37,248 bases of DNA from Fictibacillus nanhaiensis (GCF_023715445.1 NZ_JAMBOD010000014.1:1-37248); one strand, 5' to 3'. Shown: positions 20,761 to 28,408, counted from the stretch's first letter. The notes: a model not told the origin generated them from the sequence alone. Translations and numbers: made by a program.

Positions 20761-20837
20761 TGGTAGCGGCGGAGGGAGTCGAACCCACGACCTCACGGGT
20801 ATGAACCGTACGCTCTAGCCAGCTGAGCTACACCGCC
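20761..20837 (-). tRNA. tRNA-Met (anticodon CAT), elongator type
   Basis: This 77 nt cloverleaf begins GGCGGTGTAGCTCAG, has the anticodon loop TTCATAC, the T arm GGGTTCGACTCCC, and an encoded CCA. The first acceptor pair is G-U, as in the Bacillus elongator tRNA-Met, and the initiator's three G-C pairs in the anticodon stem are absent. In B. subtilis a tRNA-Glu accompanies it between yabR and spoIIE; none is seen here. Confidence 0.97.
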
Positions 20838-20859
20838 ATTTGTAAAAGACACAAGTAGT

Positions 20860-20888
20860 ATATTACAAGAATCTGATATAGCTGTCAA
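20860..20888 (-). promoter_or_regulatory. tRNA-Met promoter
   Basis: TTGACA (20883-20888) and TAATAT (20860-20865) are separated by 17 bp on the minus strand, about 22 bp before the tRNA. Confidence 0.85.
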
Positions 20889-20954
20889 CGGTTCTTTTGA
20901 ATTTTGTCGAAAAAGTTTTTATTAAGGCTGTTTAGATGACCTTTGTTGCTCTTA

Positions 20955-21157
20955 AAAGTGTTGATTTCCGTTCCAGGTGCTCGCTTTCCGAGGGGTAAGG
21001 TGAGCCTCGGTGAAAGATATATGAAGTGCTGCTCCTGCGTTTAAAAGAAAAACAACAGCGAAACAAGCTTCCTCGTCGCATACCTTGCGAGAAGATTACT
21101 CAGGTAGCTGGCACGCTGATCCCGCAGGAGTCTCGCACCTTACACTTCAATCAACTT
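20955..21157 (+). repeat. dispersed repeat element, copy 3 (long form)
   Basis: About 203 bp. The left end is AAAGTGTTGATTTCCGTTCC then GTGCTCGCTTTCCGAGGGG. The middle includes GAAAGATATATGAAGTGCTG and CAAGCTTCCTCGTCGCAT. The right end is CGCAGGAGTCTCGCACC and AATCAACTT. The reverse complement of the right end resembles the left end (TTGATT...AGGTGC), giving imperfect terminal inverted repeats. It is closely similar to the inverted copy at 27507-27721. No reading frame was found in it. Confidence 0.88.
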
Positions 21158-21210
21158 GTCAATGATTGCAATTTTCAAAAATAACCCAAAAGCAACAACT
21201 CAACTTTTAT

Positions 21211-21243
21211 AAAAACAAAAAGCATCCTAATGAATAGGATGCT
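21211..21243 (-). terminator. yabR terminator
   Basis: AGCATCCTA pairs with TAGGATGCT around a short loop (21221-21243). TTTTTGTTTTT follows on the minus strand. Confidence 0.92.
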
Positions 21244-21281
21244 AGCCATATATAGATGAATGAGCATTAAGAATGCATCAA

Positions 21282-21722
21282 TTATCCTCTTCGGCCGCCG
21301 CGGCCACCTCTTTTTGATTCAGTACTACGTTTTAAAGTAGTGAGTCGATCTTCACTATCCTTAAGGAACTTACTCATCTTATCCTCAAAAGATAACGCAG
21401 AAGGATGGTTGCTTCCGCCGCGATTAGGACCTTTGCGAGATTTGTTAAATCCGCCTCTGGATGGTGCAGGTCTAGTAGAAGCAACATTTTCCTTTGCTTT
21501 CTTAATAGACAAACCAATCTTTCCGTCCTTCTCGATGCTCATAACCTTAACTTCGACTTGATCACCAACTTTAAGAAATTCGTTGATGTCCTTTACGTAA
21601 TTATCCGCAACTTCGCTAATATGCACGAGTCCTGTAGTACCCCCTGGCAGCTCAACAAACGCTCCAAAATGAGTAATCCCAGTAACTTTCCCTTGCAACT
21701 TGCTGCCTACTTCAATTGACAT
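21282..21722 (-). CDS. yabR: S1-domain RNA-binding protein (YabR-like)
   Basis: The 146 aa protein has one S1 domain at about 4-75 (GSKLQGKVTGITHFGAFVEL, GLVHISEVAD, GDQVEVKVMSIEKDGKIGLSIK). A basic, glycine-rich tail follows, ending in RGGRGGRRG. Such tails add nonspecific RNA binding; the family is related to polynucleotide phosphorylase S1 domains and ribosome-associated proteins. GGAGGAG lies upstream of the ATG. It lies downstream of divIC but has its own strong promoter and terminator. Confidence 0.93.
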   Translation of the reverse strand: MSIEVGSKLQGKVTGITHFGAFVELPGGTTGLVHISEVADNYVKDINEFLKVGDQVEVKVMSIEKDGKIGLSIKKAKENVASTRPAPSRGGFNKSRKGPNRGGSNHPSALSFEDKMSKFLKDSEDRLTTLKRSTESKRGGRGGRRG

Positions 21723-21768
21723 GCAAAAAATGCTCCTCCTTAAAAAATCTCAAAAGATATCATTACTT

Positions 21769-21798
21769 ATTATACATTCGAAAAAATCTGCGTGTCAA
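21769..21798 (-). promoter_or_regulatory. yabR promoter (sigma-A)
   Basis: TTGACA (21793-21798) and TATAAT (21769-21774) with an 18 bp spacer and TG just before the -10 on the minus strand. It lies in the gap between divIC and yabR. Confidence 0.88.
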
Positions 21799-21813
21799 TG
21801 AACGCTTTATGCT

Positions 21814-22173
21814 TTATTCTGGAAGTTTAAAGATCGTTTCACCAGGCTTTGACATGAAAAAGTCTCGTCTGGCAATTTCTCCAATGTATTCTTCGTCTTT
21901 TAGTTTATTCACTTCATCTTTAAGTTGTGCCTTTTCTTCTAAAAGAGCTTTATATTCTTCGGTAAGCTCTTTCTGTTCCATCTGTTTTTCATTTAAAAGG
22001 GAGAGTTGCTCTGCAATACCCGTAATAATTAAAAAAGCAAAAAAGGAAAATACGATAAAAGCCCCCGTTAAACGGCGGTACAATCCGCGTTTACGCTTAG
22101 CGATCACCTTATCATGGCGTTCTTTATTCTGGATGTATTGTGAGTGAATCTCTGTTATCTTCTTTTGGCGCAT
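21814..22173 (-). CDS. divIC: cell division protein DivIC
   Basis: This small bitopic division protein works with FtsL and DivIB in the divisome. The 119 aa protein has a basic cytoplasmic N-terminus (KRKRGLYRRL), one TM at about 36-55, and an extracytoplasmic leucine-rich coiled coil (EKQMEQKELTEEYKALLEEK onward), ending in YIGEIARRDFFMSKPGETIF, the conserved DivIC C-terminal motif. The chosen start is ATG at 22173 (MRQKKITEIHSQY); AAAGGAGGGG is upstream. An in-frame TTG at 22215 would overlap yabQ. Confidence 0.95.
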   Translation of the reverse strand: MRQKKITEIHSQYIQNKERHDKVIAKRKRGLYRRLTGAFIVFSFFAFLIITGIAEQLSLLNEKQMEQKELTEEYKALLEEKAQLKDEVNKLKDEEYIGEIARRDFFMSKPGETIFKLPE

Positions 22174-22193
22174 TTGTTCGCTCTTCCCCTCCT

Positions 22194-22793
22194 TTACTTC
22201 TTTTTTCCCTTCCAATTGCTGACTTTATTCTTCACCGAATTAAAAAAACCTGCAACTTTTAAATATTTCTCTTTTAAATTATACCATTTTTGTTTTGGAA
22301 TGAAACGCCACACAAGCCTTCCGATCCACTTAAAAGGAGAAAAAAGAATTTTTAATAAAACAATGGCGATTCTCTGTAAAATCTTTAATACATATAAGAG
22401 AATACCCGTAATAATCATAATCAACCATTTTATCGGCATCACAAGCAAACTGTTGAACAGATTGTATAAGAACCGGAATAATGATACTGCAGCAGAAACA
22501 CACCACTCCAGCACTCTCTTATAGATCGTCTCGAATAGCGCACGATATGCTGCATAACCGCAAATTAAGGCTATAAAAATATAAATACGAATTTCCGCGT
22601 GATTAACATGAAGAAGAACATAAAAAACCAGCAAAGCCTGTACCAGCCAAAAAAGCAGGTCGTTCAAAAAATGAAGCCAGTGCCACTTGCGTTTTTCATG
22701 GATAAACCGGCTGTAAGTATCTACGGCCATGCCGATCCAAATCCCCATGAAAACCATAGACAGCATGGTTTGAAACTGAACAGTTAAGGTCAT
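22194..22793 (-). CDS. yabQ: spore cortex biosynthesis membrane protein YabQ
   Basis: The 199 aa protein has about four TM segments in the N-terminal 90 residues and another hydrophobic pair near 115-150, then a lysine-rich C-terminus. The N-terminal TLTVQFQTMLSMVFMGIWIGM pattern and the position between yabP and divIC identify YabQ, which in B. subtilis localises to the forespore and is needed for cortex formation. It overlaps yabP by the ATGA junction, so the pair is translationally coupled. Confidence 0.93.
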   Translation of the reverse strand: MTLTVQFQTMLSMVFMGIWIGMAVDTYSRFIHEKRKWHWLHFLNDLLFWLVQALLVFYVLLHVNHAEIRIYIFIALICGYAAYRALFETIYKRVLEWCVSAAVSLFRFLYNLFNSLLVMPIKWLIMIITGILLYVLKILQRIAIVLLKILFSPFKWIGRLVWRFIPKQKWYNLKEKYLKVAGFFNSVKNKVSNWKGKKK

Positions 22794-23101
22794 TTGAACA
22801 ATTTGCCGAAGAAGCCTTTGTTCTTTTCACCGCTTTGCTGGTCCAGGTAGACAAGATCGAACACTTTTCCTTCAATATTGACTACACCTGACTCAACATC
22901 AAGGTTTTTCATCTTCAAGTTTGTACCGCGGATCGCCAGAAAACCCATCGTAGTCTCAAGCAGAAACTCTTCATTATCAAAACTTTCTACCTGCTTAACC
23001 CCTGTAATCTCTAAATTTTTACGCCCTATCATTCTTACATCATGATTGGGTGTGCTTACTTTTTGGTTATAGCTATTATTAAAATCATATCTTTGGTCCA
23101 T
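22790..23101 (-). CDS. yabP: sporulation protein YabP
   Basis: The 103 aa soluble protein shows the YabP/YqfC signature: GRKNLEITGVKQVESFDNEE, FLLETTMGFLAIRG, LKMKNLDVESG. Function is unresolved; in B. subtilis it is expressed in the mother cell with yabQ. The start is ATG at 23101 with GGAGGG 6 nt upstream; a longer frame to 23158 would extend over that ribosome binding site. A sigma-E promoter lies just upstream. Confidence 0.94.
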   Translation of the reverse strand: MDQRYDFNNSYNQKVSTPNHDVRMIGRKNLEITGVKQVESFDNEEFLLETTMGFLAIRGTNLKMKNLDVESGVVNIEGKVFDLVYLDQQSGEKNKGFFGKLFK

Positions 23102-23126
23102 ACATTTCCCTCCTCTATTCCATACA

Positions 23127-23155
23127 AATGTATGAAACAAGCAGAGGGAATAGAA
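23127..23155 (-). promoter_or_regulatory. yabP promoter (sigma-E type)
   Basis: The minus strand shows CATACATT (23127-23134), a full match to the sigma-E -10 CATACANT. A -35-like TTCTATT (23149-23155) lies 14 bp upstream (consensus KMATATT). The spacing is right and yabPQ is a sigma-E target in B. subtilis. Confidence 0.82.
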
Positions 23156-23223
23156 CAAGCTATAATGAATTGCTAAATGCTTTGTAAGAAAGCACTGATG
23201 TATTTTTGTCGATAATTGTAGAC

Positions 23224-23328
23224 TCGAGGATAAATCCCTATTTTTTCTGGATTGACAGCAAATTCTCGTGGATTCATGCCCGGAATTTTTGGATTCATAG
23301 TCAAAACTCGTGGATTAAACTCCACCTG
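23224..23328. repeat. 21-bp-period tandem array C (core GTGGATTCA)
   Basis: GGAT recurs at 23228, 23249, 23270, 23291 and 23312, an exact 21 bp interval, giving five units. Better-conserved units read TCGTGGATTCAT; spacers vary. It lies between the rqcP terminator and the yabP promoter. Because 21 is a multiple of three, the minus strand shows an accidental seven-residue pattern (NPR, NPK, NPR, NPE, YPR). Confidence 0.92.
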
Positions 23329-23479
23329 CAGCTTACAGACAGAATTTACCCCCATATTTGCAACTCTTAAAAACCACCTTTCAAAGCTTGTTCACGGTGT
23401 GAAACATTTAATCAGTTCGTTTTATACCAAGACTGTCCCCTAGTTTAAGTTTTTCGTCAAAAAAGACGAAATTAAAGGA

Positions 23480-23514
23480 AAAAGGAAAAAGAACCTGAAA
23501 AATTCAGGTTCTTT
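23480..23514 (-). terminator. rqcP terminator
   Basis: A 12 bp perfect stem, AAAGAACCTGAA/TTCAGGTTCTTT (23488-23514), overlaps the rqcP stop codon. It continues into TTTTTCC on the minus strand. Confidence 0.9.
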
Positions 23515-23779
23515 ATTCAGTCGTTTCGATGCGGTTTTCTTCGAGGACAGTGTACATGTTGTCAGCGTCCTCTTTTTTGGTCGTATCCTTAAGCTCATTA
23601 ATTTTAACTTTAACAAGCTTTTGACCAAAACGAATCGTAAGCTCGTCTCCTACTTTTACATCAGAAGAAGCTTTCGCCTGCAATCCGTTTATCGTGATAC
23701 GGCCTTGATCTGAAATCTCCTTCGCCACGGTTCTGCGTTTAATAAGACGGGAGACTTTCAGAAATTTGTCTAAACGCAT
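23513..23779 (-). CDS. rqcP: S4-domain ribosome quality control factor RqcP (YabO)
   Basis: The 88 aa protein is an S4 RNA-binding domain ([45 protein letters not shown]). The Bacillus homologue (YabO/RlbH, renamed RqcP) binds the obstructed 50S subunit. It helps RqcH add alanine tails to nascent chains. It starts 2 nt after the HU stop, so both come from one message, and ends with a strong hairpin. Confidence 0.94.
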   Translation of the reverse strand: MRLDKFLKVSRLIKRRTVAKEISDQGRITINGLQAKASSDVKVGDELTIRFGQKLVKVKINELKDTTKKEDADNMYTVLEENRIETTE

Positions 23780-23781
23780 GC

Positions 23782-24054
23782 TTACTTAACAGCTTCTTTC
23801 AGTTTGTTTCCTGCTTTAAATGCTGGAACAGTAGCAGCCGGGATTTGAATTTCTTTACCTGTTTGAGGGTTGCGGCCTGTACGGCTAGAACGCTCGCGAG
23901 TTTCAAAAGTTCCAAATCCAACAAACTGTACTTTTTCTCCGCCTTTAAGAGCAGCAGTGATCTCATCGATTACGCCATTAACGACTGTTTCTACATCTTT
24001 CTTTGTAAGACCTGATTTTTCTGAGATATTTGTTACCAATTCATTTTTGTTCAT
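23782..24054 (-). CDS. hup: HU-family nucleoid protein
   Basis: The 90 aa protein is a complete [41 protein letters not shown] (DNA-intercalating arm with the proline) and [10 protein letters not shown]. It would bind and bend DNA as a dimer. HU is usually encoded elsewhere in B. subtilis (hbs). Here it sits between yabN and rqcP, an order I recall from Paenibacillus-type genomes. AGGAGGT lies 7 nt before the ATG. The leader carries two alternative hairpins (separate entry). Whether a second HU gene exists cannot be seen. Confidence 0.96.
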   Translation of the reverse strand: MNKNELVTNISEKSGLTKKDVETVVNGVIDEITAALKGGEKVQFVGFGTFETRERSSRTGRNPQTGKEIQIPAATVPAFKAGNKLKEAVK

Positions 24055-24070
24055 TTTAATTACCTCCTAA

Positions 24071-24118
24071 GGTTTCTATCAAAGAATTCGGTAGAAACCC
24101 TTTATAATTAAGGGTTTC
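24071..24118 (-). promoter_or_regulatory. hup leader with two mutually exclusive hairpins
   Basis: On the minus strand, hairpin A pairs GAAACCCTT with AAGGGTTTC (24110-24118 and 24094-24102, 9 bp, 7 nt loop). Hairpin B pairs GGTTTCTA with TAGAAACC (24092-24099 and 24071-24078, 8 bp, 13 nt loop). Both use the same GGTTTC segment, so they cannot coexist. Hairpin B ends 2 nt before AGGAGG of the hup ribosome binding site. Neither is followed by a T-run. The three GGTTTC half-sites could instead be a protein operator. Confidence 0.6.
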
Positions 24119-24181
24119 ATGATATTTCTCGAGAAAATATTCTCTATTTCTCACTATAATCCTTCTTTACTGAAAAAAAAA

Positions 24182-25624
24182 TTATTTTGCTTCAACCCAA
24201 AGACGGTCCATTTCTTCCAATGTTACGTCTTCAAAAGAAAGGTTTTTCTCCTTCAATGCTGTCTCAATATAACGAAAACGGCTGTAAAACTTTCTATTTG
24301 TGGCATTGAGCGCTTCTTCAGGATCAATTTTATAAAAGCGCGCTAAATTGACAACAGAAAACAGCAAATCGCCAAGCTCATTCAGCTGTTCTTCACCTTT
24401 TGCTTCCTGAAATTCTTTTAATTCTTCAAGGATTTTATCATAGACGGGTCCAGCCTCTTTCCAGTCAAAACCAACTTTTGCAGCTTTGTTCTGATACTGG
24501 AAAGCCTTTTGAATAGCAGGCATTCCTTTAGGTACACCGTCTAAGAGAGACTCTCTGTCTTCCTTGCCCGCTTCTTTTGCTTTTATAGCTTCCCAGTTGG
24601 CAACCACTTCATCGGCATCCTCAGCACTTACATCTCTAAATACGTGCGGGTGGCGCCTGATCATCTTTTCCGTTAAGACTGCGATCACATCATCTATCGC
24701 AAAAAACCCTTCTTCTTCTCCAATTTGAGCATGAAGCAGGACTTGCAGCAATACATCCCCAAGCTCCTCAGCCAGCGTCTCATCATCTTCTTCGTCTATA
24801 GCTTCTAACACTTCATAAGCTTCTTCAATTAAGTATTTTTTCAAGCTGACATGTGTTTGCTTCTGATCCCATGGACAGCCCCCCGGGCCTCTTAATCTTT
24901 CAATCACATTCTTTAAAAAAGCAAAGTCTCGGTACATGAATGTTTCCTCTTTAACAGGCGGTACATATACAGCGGTTAAATTATTTAGTGTTACAGTCTG
25001 ATCTAATTCATATAGTGGAACTCTTTTGATTGTCTCACTCGAGCTTCCGGCAGCAGTGACAACTGCTACTTCATAATCATCTGGATATTTTTCCATTAGT
25101 GTCAATTTCACTTCAGATGCAAGAAAAGCATCATAAACTTGTACAATTATGATGTGATGGCGAATTTGAATCTCTTCTTTTTTAAGTGATGTCCCATCAA
25201 GGATTTGACAGCCTTCGATCGGATCAATCTTAAGGGCAGTGTACATTTCATCAAGAAAACTTTTTCCCCCAGCGACCGTTACTTCCGTTTTCTTTTCCGC
25301 AGCTCTATGCAACAGAAGCTGGACTGCTTGTTCAGCTACTAATGGATGTCCGGGAACCGCATATATAACTTGATCATGTTTGCTTGCAGCTTCAAAAAGC
25401 GCTTCAGCAATCTCCTCATAGACAGGTTCAAACTGATCATGTTTTTCATAGATTTCATCAAACGTTATAAATTCTTTACCTTGTGCAACCAGTTCTTCCA
25501 CTGCAGGATGGTGCATCGTTCTCGCATATATCGTTTCTGCTGACTCCAGAATTCGATATATACCAAGCGTCATTTGCTCTAGATTACCTGCGCCTAAGCC
25601 TATAATCGTAATTTTCTTTTTCAT
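24182..25624 (-). CDS. yabN: tetrapyrrole-methylase-like / MazG fusion protein (YabN)
   Basis: The 480 aa protein has an N-terminal SAM-dependent methylase fold (IIGLGAGNLEQMT, VIYAVPGHPLVAEQAV) at about 1-215. The MazG nucleoside triphosphate pyrophosphohydrolase domain (LRGPGGCPWDQKQTH, EEAYEVLEAI, EELGDVLLQVLLHAQ) follows. A second MazG-like segment, QKAFQYQNKAAKVGFDW, lies nearer the C-terminus. It probably removes abnormal NTPs; the methylase substrate is unknown. The start is ATG at 25624, overlapping the yabM stop (ATGA), with AAAGGAG 6 nt upstream. Confidence 0.95.
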   Translation of the reverse strand: MKKKITIIGLGAGNLEQMTLGIYRILESAETIYARTMHHPAVEELVAQGKEFITFDEIYEKHDQFEPVYEEIAEALFEAASKHDQVIYAVPGHPLVAEQAVQLLLHRAAEKKTEVTVAGGKSFLDEMYTALKIDPIEGCQILDGTSLKKEEIQIRHHIIIVQVYDAFLASEVKLTLMEKYPDDYEVAVVTAAGSSSETIKRVPLYELDQTVTLNNLTAVYVPPVKEETFMYRDFAFLKNVIERLRGPGGCPWDQKQTHVSLKKYLIEEAYEVLEAIDEEDDETLAEELGDVLLQVLLHAQIGEEEGFFAIDDVIAVLTEKMIRRHPHVFRDVSAEDADEVVANWEAIKAKEAGKEDRESLLDGVPKGMPAIQKAFQYQNKAAKVGFDWKEAGPVYDKILEELKEFQEAKGEEQLNELGDLLFSVVNLARFYKIDPEEALNATNRKFYSRFRYIETALKEKNLSFEDVTLEEMDRLWVEAK

Positions 25625-27207
25625 TTTGGTCTCCTTTTCTTTAGCCGGCTTAACAACTTTCTTGTTATGCTGACAGAATGAAAAACTGATTCCCATTCAG
25701 CTTTAGAAAAAATTTTAAGCTTGATGATGCAAAAGATATAGATTACTCCGCCAATTGCAGAGGAAGTAATACTAACAAACATTGCATCTAAACGGTTATT
25801 CTCAACAAAAATATTTTCAGCAATAAACATCCACAACCAGACAGCAGCTATCATTATGGTTAATGAAAATAGATAGGAGAACAAATTAACCTTACGGGCT
25901 CCAGTCAAAAACTGTGTGACTGCTTGAAGTTTTATGATTTGAAGTACTGCCGCTGTTAATGTAGCAAGGACGGTCGAGAGTGCTGCACCTTCCATCCCAA
26001 AATACGGTATCAGCAATAGGTTTCCTGCTACTTTTACGAACATAGCAGCTACTATAGAGAATGCCGCATACCTTCCATGTCCAACGCCCTGCAAAAGACC
26101 AGTTGACGTATAGATAATGGAAACCGAAACAATGGCTGTGCATAGAATTGCCAGAGCTGATGATCCATCTGCATTTTTAAAGAGCATGGTATTCAAAGGT
26201 TCCATGATACAGATCAAGCCAACTGCCGCAGCTCCTCCAAACACTATAGAAATTTTTACAGACAGTTTTGTTAATGATCGAATTTCCGCTTTCCTATTTC
26301 CGTGTACTAAATGAGCCATTTCTGGCACAACCGCGAGTGCAACCGAGGCTGCCGCTACAGTCCCTAACTGTAAGAGGGGCTGGCCTCGGTCAAATACCCC
26401 TTTTAGCAATTTGGCATCATAAGCCGCCATGCCGCTCTCGACCCACACATTAACAAAAAGAAAAGCATCCACAAGCTGCATCAATGCTAATACAAGTGCA
26501 CTTAAAGATAAATAAATACTCGTTTTTAGCAGTTCAACTCCATATGTAACCCTTATTTTTGCCTTTGGATTATTAGGGGGAGTAATCCCTTTTTTCCAAA
26601 AGAACATAAGGAACAACCCTGAGGCAACAGCTCCCAAAACAGAACCTGATAAAGCTCCTGCTCCTGTTTCATAGCTGGAGTAGCCTTCTCTTACAAAATA
26701 AAAAGAAAGCAATAAGATTCCTGCAACTCTTACGGTTTGTTCAATTAACTGCGAAACAGCAGTAAGCTGCATATCTCCATACCCTTGATATGTTCCCCTG
26801 AAGAAGGCGGAAAAAGGAATAAATAAAAACAATACTGATATTACACGGATCGGTAATGTCAGATAGTCATCACCCATTAAATAGGCTATGTATGGGGCAG
26901 TTAAAAACAAGGACACAAAGGAGACAATTCCTAACAAAAAGGATGTCCAAATTGACGTTTTAATAAGATGTTCATTATTACTTTTTTCGGATGCGATCAT
27001 CTTAGATAGAGCCATCGGAAATCCAGTAAAAGCAACAGCAGCTGCTATCGCATAAAACGGATAAGCTTGCTGAAATACATAAAAACCGAAATCACCTGTC
27101 ATATTTTGATAGGGAATCCGGTAGACGGCACTTAATAATTTTACAGCAAGGGCCGCAGCAGTCAGCAGCAAAGCACCCTCCCAAACAGAAGTCTTTTTTG
27201 TGTTCAT
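25621..27207 (-). CDS. yabM: MOP-superfamily polysaccharide/lipid flippase (YabM)
   Basis: The 528 aa integral membrane protein is predicted to have about 14 TM helices and shows the SpoVB/MurJ-like features KLLSAVYRIPYQNM at the N-terminus and QAYPFYAIAAAVAF. Family members export lipid-linked oligosaccharides or peptidoglycan precursors. The exact substrate is unknown. It is at the yabM position between spoVT and yabN and is coupled to yabN by ATGA. Confidence 0.93.
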   Translation of the reverse strand: MNTKKTSVWEGALLLTAAALAVKLLSAVYRIPYQNMTGDFGFYVFQQAYPFYAIAAAVAFTGFPMALSKMIASEKSNNEHLIKTSIWTSFLLGIVSFVSLFLTAPYIAYLMGDDYLTLPIRVISVLFLFIPFSAFFRGTYQGYGDMQLTAVSQLIEQTVRVAGILLLSFYFVREGYSSYETGAGALSGSVLGAVASGLFLMFFWKKGITPPNNPKAKIRVTYGVELLKTSIYLSLSALVLALMQLVDAFLFVNVWVESGMAAYDAKLLKGVFDRGQPLLQLGTVAAASVALAVVPEMAHLVHGNRKAEIRSLTKLSVKISIVFGGAAAVGLICIMEPLNTMLFKNADGSSALAILCTAIVSVSIIYTSTGLLQGVGHGRYAAFSIVAAMFVKVAGNLLLIPYFGMEGAALSTVLATLTAAVLQIIKLQAVTQFLTGARKVNLFSYLFSLTIMIAAVWLWMFIAENIFVENNRLDAMFVSITSSAIGGVIYIFCIIKLKIFSKAEWESVFHSVSITRKLLSRLKKRRPK

Positions 27208-27312
27208 TCGTATACCTCAAAATCTTTAACGATTACTTTCATTTCTAGGAAAAACATTTCCCGGGACGACAAGTGTCGACACATCCCGTTTATATTCTTT
27301 TTAATTCAACGT

Positions 27313-27321
27313 ATTATACCA
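27313..27321 (-). promoter_or_regulatory. yabM promoter, extended -10
   Basis: The minus strand reads TGGTATAAT, an extended -10 with a perfect TATAAT (27313-27318). No clear -35 lies at 16-18 bp. The start would leave a leader of about 100 nt before yabM. Confidence 0.6.
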
Positions 27322-27371
27322 TAATTGACCTAATTAACCGTGCCAATTTGTAGATTCAGAAAGCTTCTAGA

Positions 27372-27394
27372 CACGTATCGTCTGGCGATACGTG
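27372..27394. repeat. inverted repeat (9 bp arms) upstream of yabM
   Basis: CACGTATCG and CGATACGTG form perfect arms around a 5 nt loop. There is no T-run on either side, so it is not a typical terminator. It could be an operator or a remnant of a mobile element end. Confidence 0.75.
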
Positions 27395-27506
27395 AATACA
27401 TGAGAAAGCATTTGCTCGTCTCAGACGCAGAGTTTGCCGCTTATCAATCAACATGGCTCTTTTCTAATAAAATGTTCTTTTTGAGAATCCTTTTGTAAAA
27501 CCCTTC

Positions 27507-27721
27507 GTTGACAGTTATTTGGAGCGCAAGGTGTGAGACTCCTGCGAGATCAGGGTGCCGACAACCTGGGTATTCTTCTCGCCAGGCATGCGACGAGGAA
27601 GCTTGCTTCGCTGTTGTTTTTCTTGTAGGCGCAGGAACAGCACTTCATATATCTTTCACCGGGGCTCACCTTACCCCCCGCGAAAAGCGAGCATCTTGGA
27701 GCGGAAATCAACCACTTCCAT
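27507..27721 (-). repeat. dispersed repeat element, copy 4 (long form)
   Basis: Read on the minus strand it matches copy 3 nearly end to end: GGTTGATTTCCGCTCC, GATGCTCGCTTTTCGCGGGG, GTGAAAGATATATGAAGTGC, AACAGCGAAGCAAGCTTCC, CGCAGGAGTCTCACACC. It is in the opposite orientation to copy 3 and lies between the spoVT terminator and yabM. Confidence 0.88.
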
Positions 27722-27751
27722 TAACAACAAATTTACGAAAACAGCCATCAA

Positions 27752-27780
27752 CAAAAAAAGAAAGGGCGAAGATAGCCCTT
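27752..27780 (-). terminator. spoVT terminator
   Basis: AAGGGC pairs with GCCCTT (27762-27780), followed by TCTTTTTTTTG on the minus strand. It is adjacent to the spoVT stop. Confidence 0.9.
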
Positions 27781-27782
27781 CC

Positions 27783-28319
27783 TTATTGCTCCATCTGTCT
27801 GGCTAAAAATCCTGCAGCCGTTTCAGCAAGTTTTTGCTCCAGTTCAGTTAGCTTCTTTCCTTCTTTTCCGACCATAACGACCGCTCCGATCGGGTCACCG
27901 CCAGCAATGATTGGAGCGATAACATGGGATGTATTTTCTTTAACTCCGTCAATAAGCTCGGCTTCGGTTCCGTTGGGTTCAACCAGTGTCTTCCGGTCAC
28001 TCATAGAGGATTCCACCACTTTGCCGATTGCTTTATTGTGATAGTCTTTCTTGGATCCGCCAGCTACCGCAATGTATGTATCACGGTCAGCAATTAACAC
28101 AATATGACCTGTACTGTCTGCAAGGCTTTCTGCATATTCCTTTGCAAAATCGCCTAGCTCATTGATAGGAGAATATTTTTTTAAGATGACTTCTCCATCT
28201 CTGTCTACAAAAATCTCAAGCGGATCTCCCTCTCGAATCCTCAGTGTTCTGCGGATTTCTTTAGGGATAACTACGCGCCCAAGGTCATCAATACGTCGAA
28301 CGATACCAGTCGCTTTCAT
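27783..28319 (-). CDS. spoVT: stage V sporulation transcription factor SpoVT
   Basis: SpoVT is the forespore regulator of the sigma-G regulon. The 178 aa protein has the AbrB-type swapped-hairpin domain at 1-50 (MKATGIVRRIDDLGRVVIPKEIRR, which covers the DNA-contacting residues) and a C-terminal GAF domain at about 56-178. The start is ATG at 28319. A 40-residue in-frame extension to 28439 covers the sigma-G promoter and shows no similarity to the family, so it is excluded. Confidence 0.98.
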   Translation of the reverse strand: MKATGIVRRIDDLGRVVIPKEIRRTLRIREGDPLEIFVDRDGEVILKKYSPINELGDFAKEYAESLADSTGHIVLIADRDTYIAVAGGSKKDYHNKAIGKVVESSMSDRKTLVEPNGTEAELIDGVKENTSHVIAPIIAGGDPIGAVVMVGKEGKKLTELEQKLAETAAGFLARQMEQ

Positions 28320-28408
28320 ATAAATAATGCCCTCTCTTTCGGATGATAGTTCACTGATGTAACAACAAAATGGTTCCTTCCCAGAAAGAATGTTCCATTT
28401 TCTAGGTT

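Larger units (their letters stand above)
27208..27506. other. intergenic region upstream of yabM
   Basis: Non-coding as far as I can see. It holds the yabM extended -10 (27313-27321) and a 9 bp perfect inverted repeat (27372-27394), both listed separately. GGGACGAC/GTCG...TCCC near 27262-27288 gives a bulged weak hairpin in the yabM leader. Confidence 0.5.

Noticed and set aside
27508-28041. Plus-strand frame of 177 codons
   Set aside because: It runs from the dispersed repeat element through the spoVT terminator into antisense spoVT; no family features.
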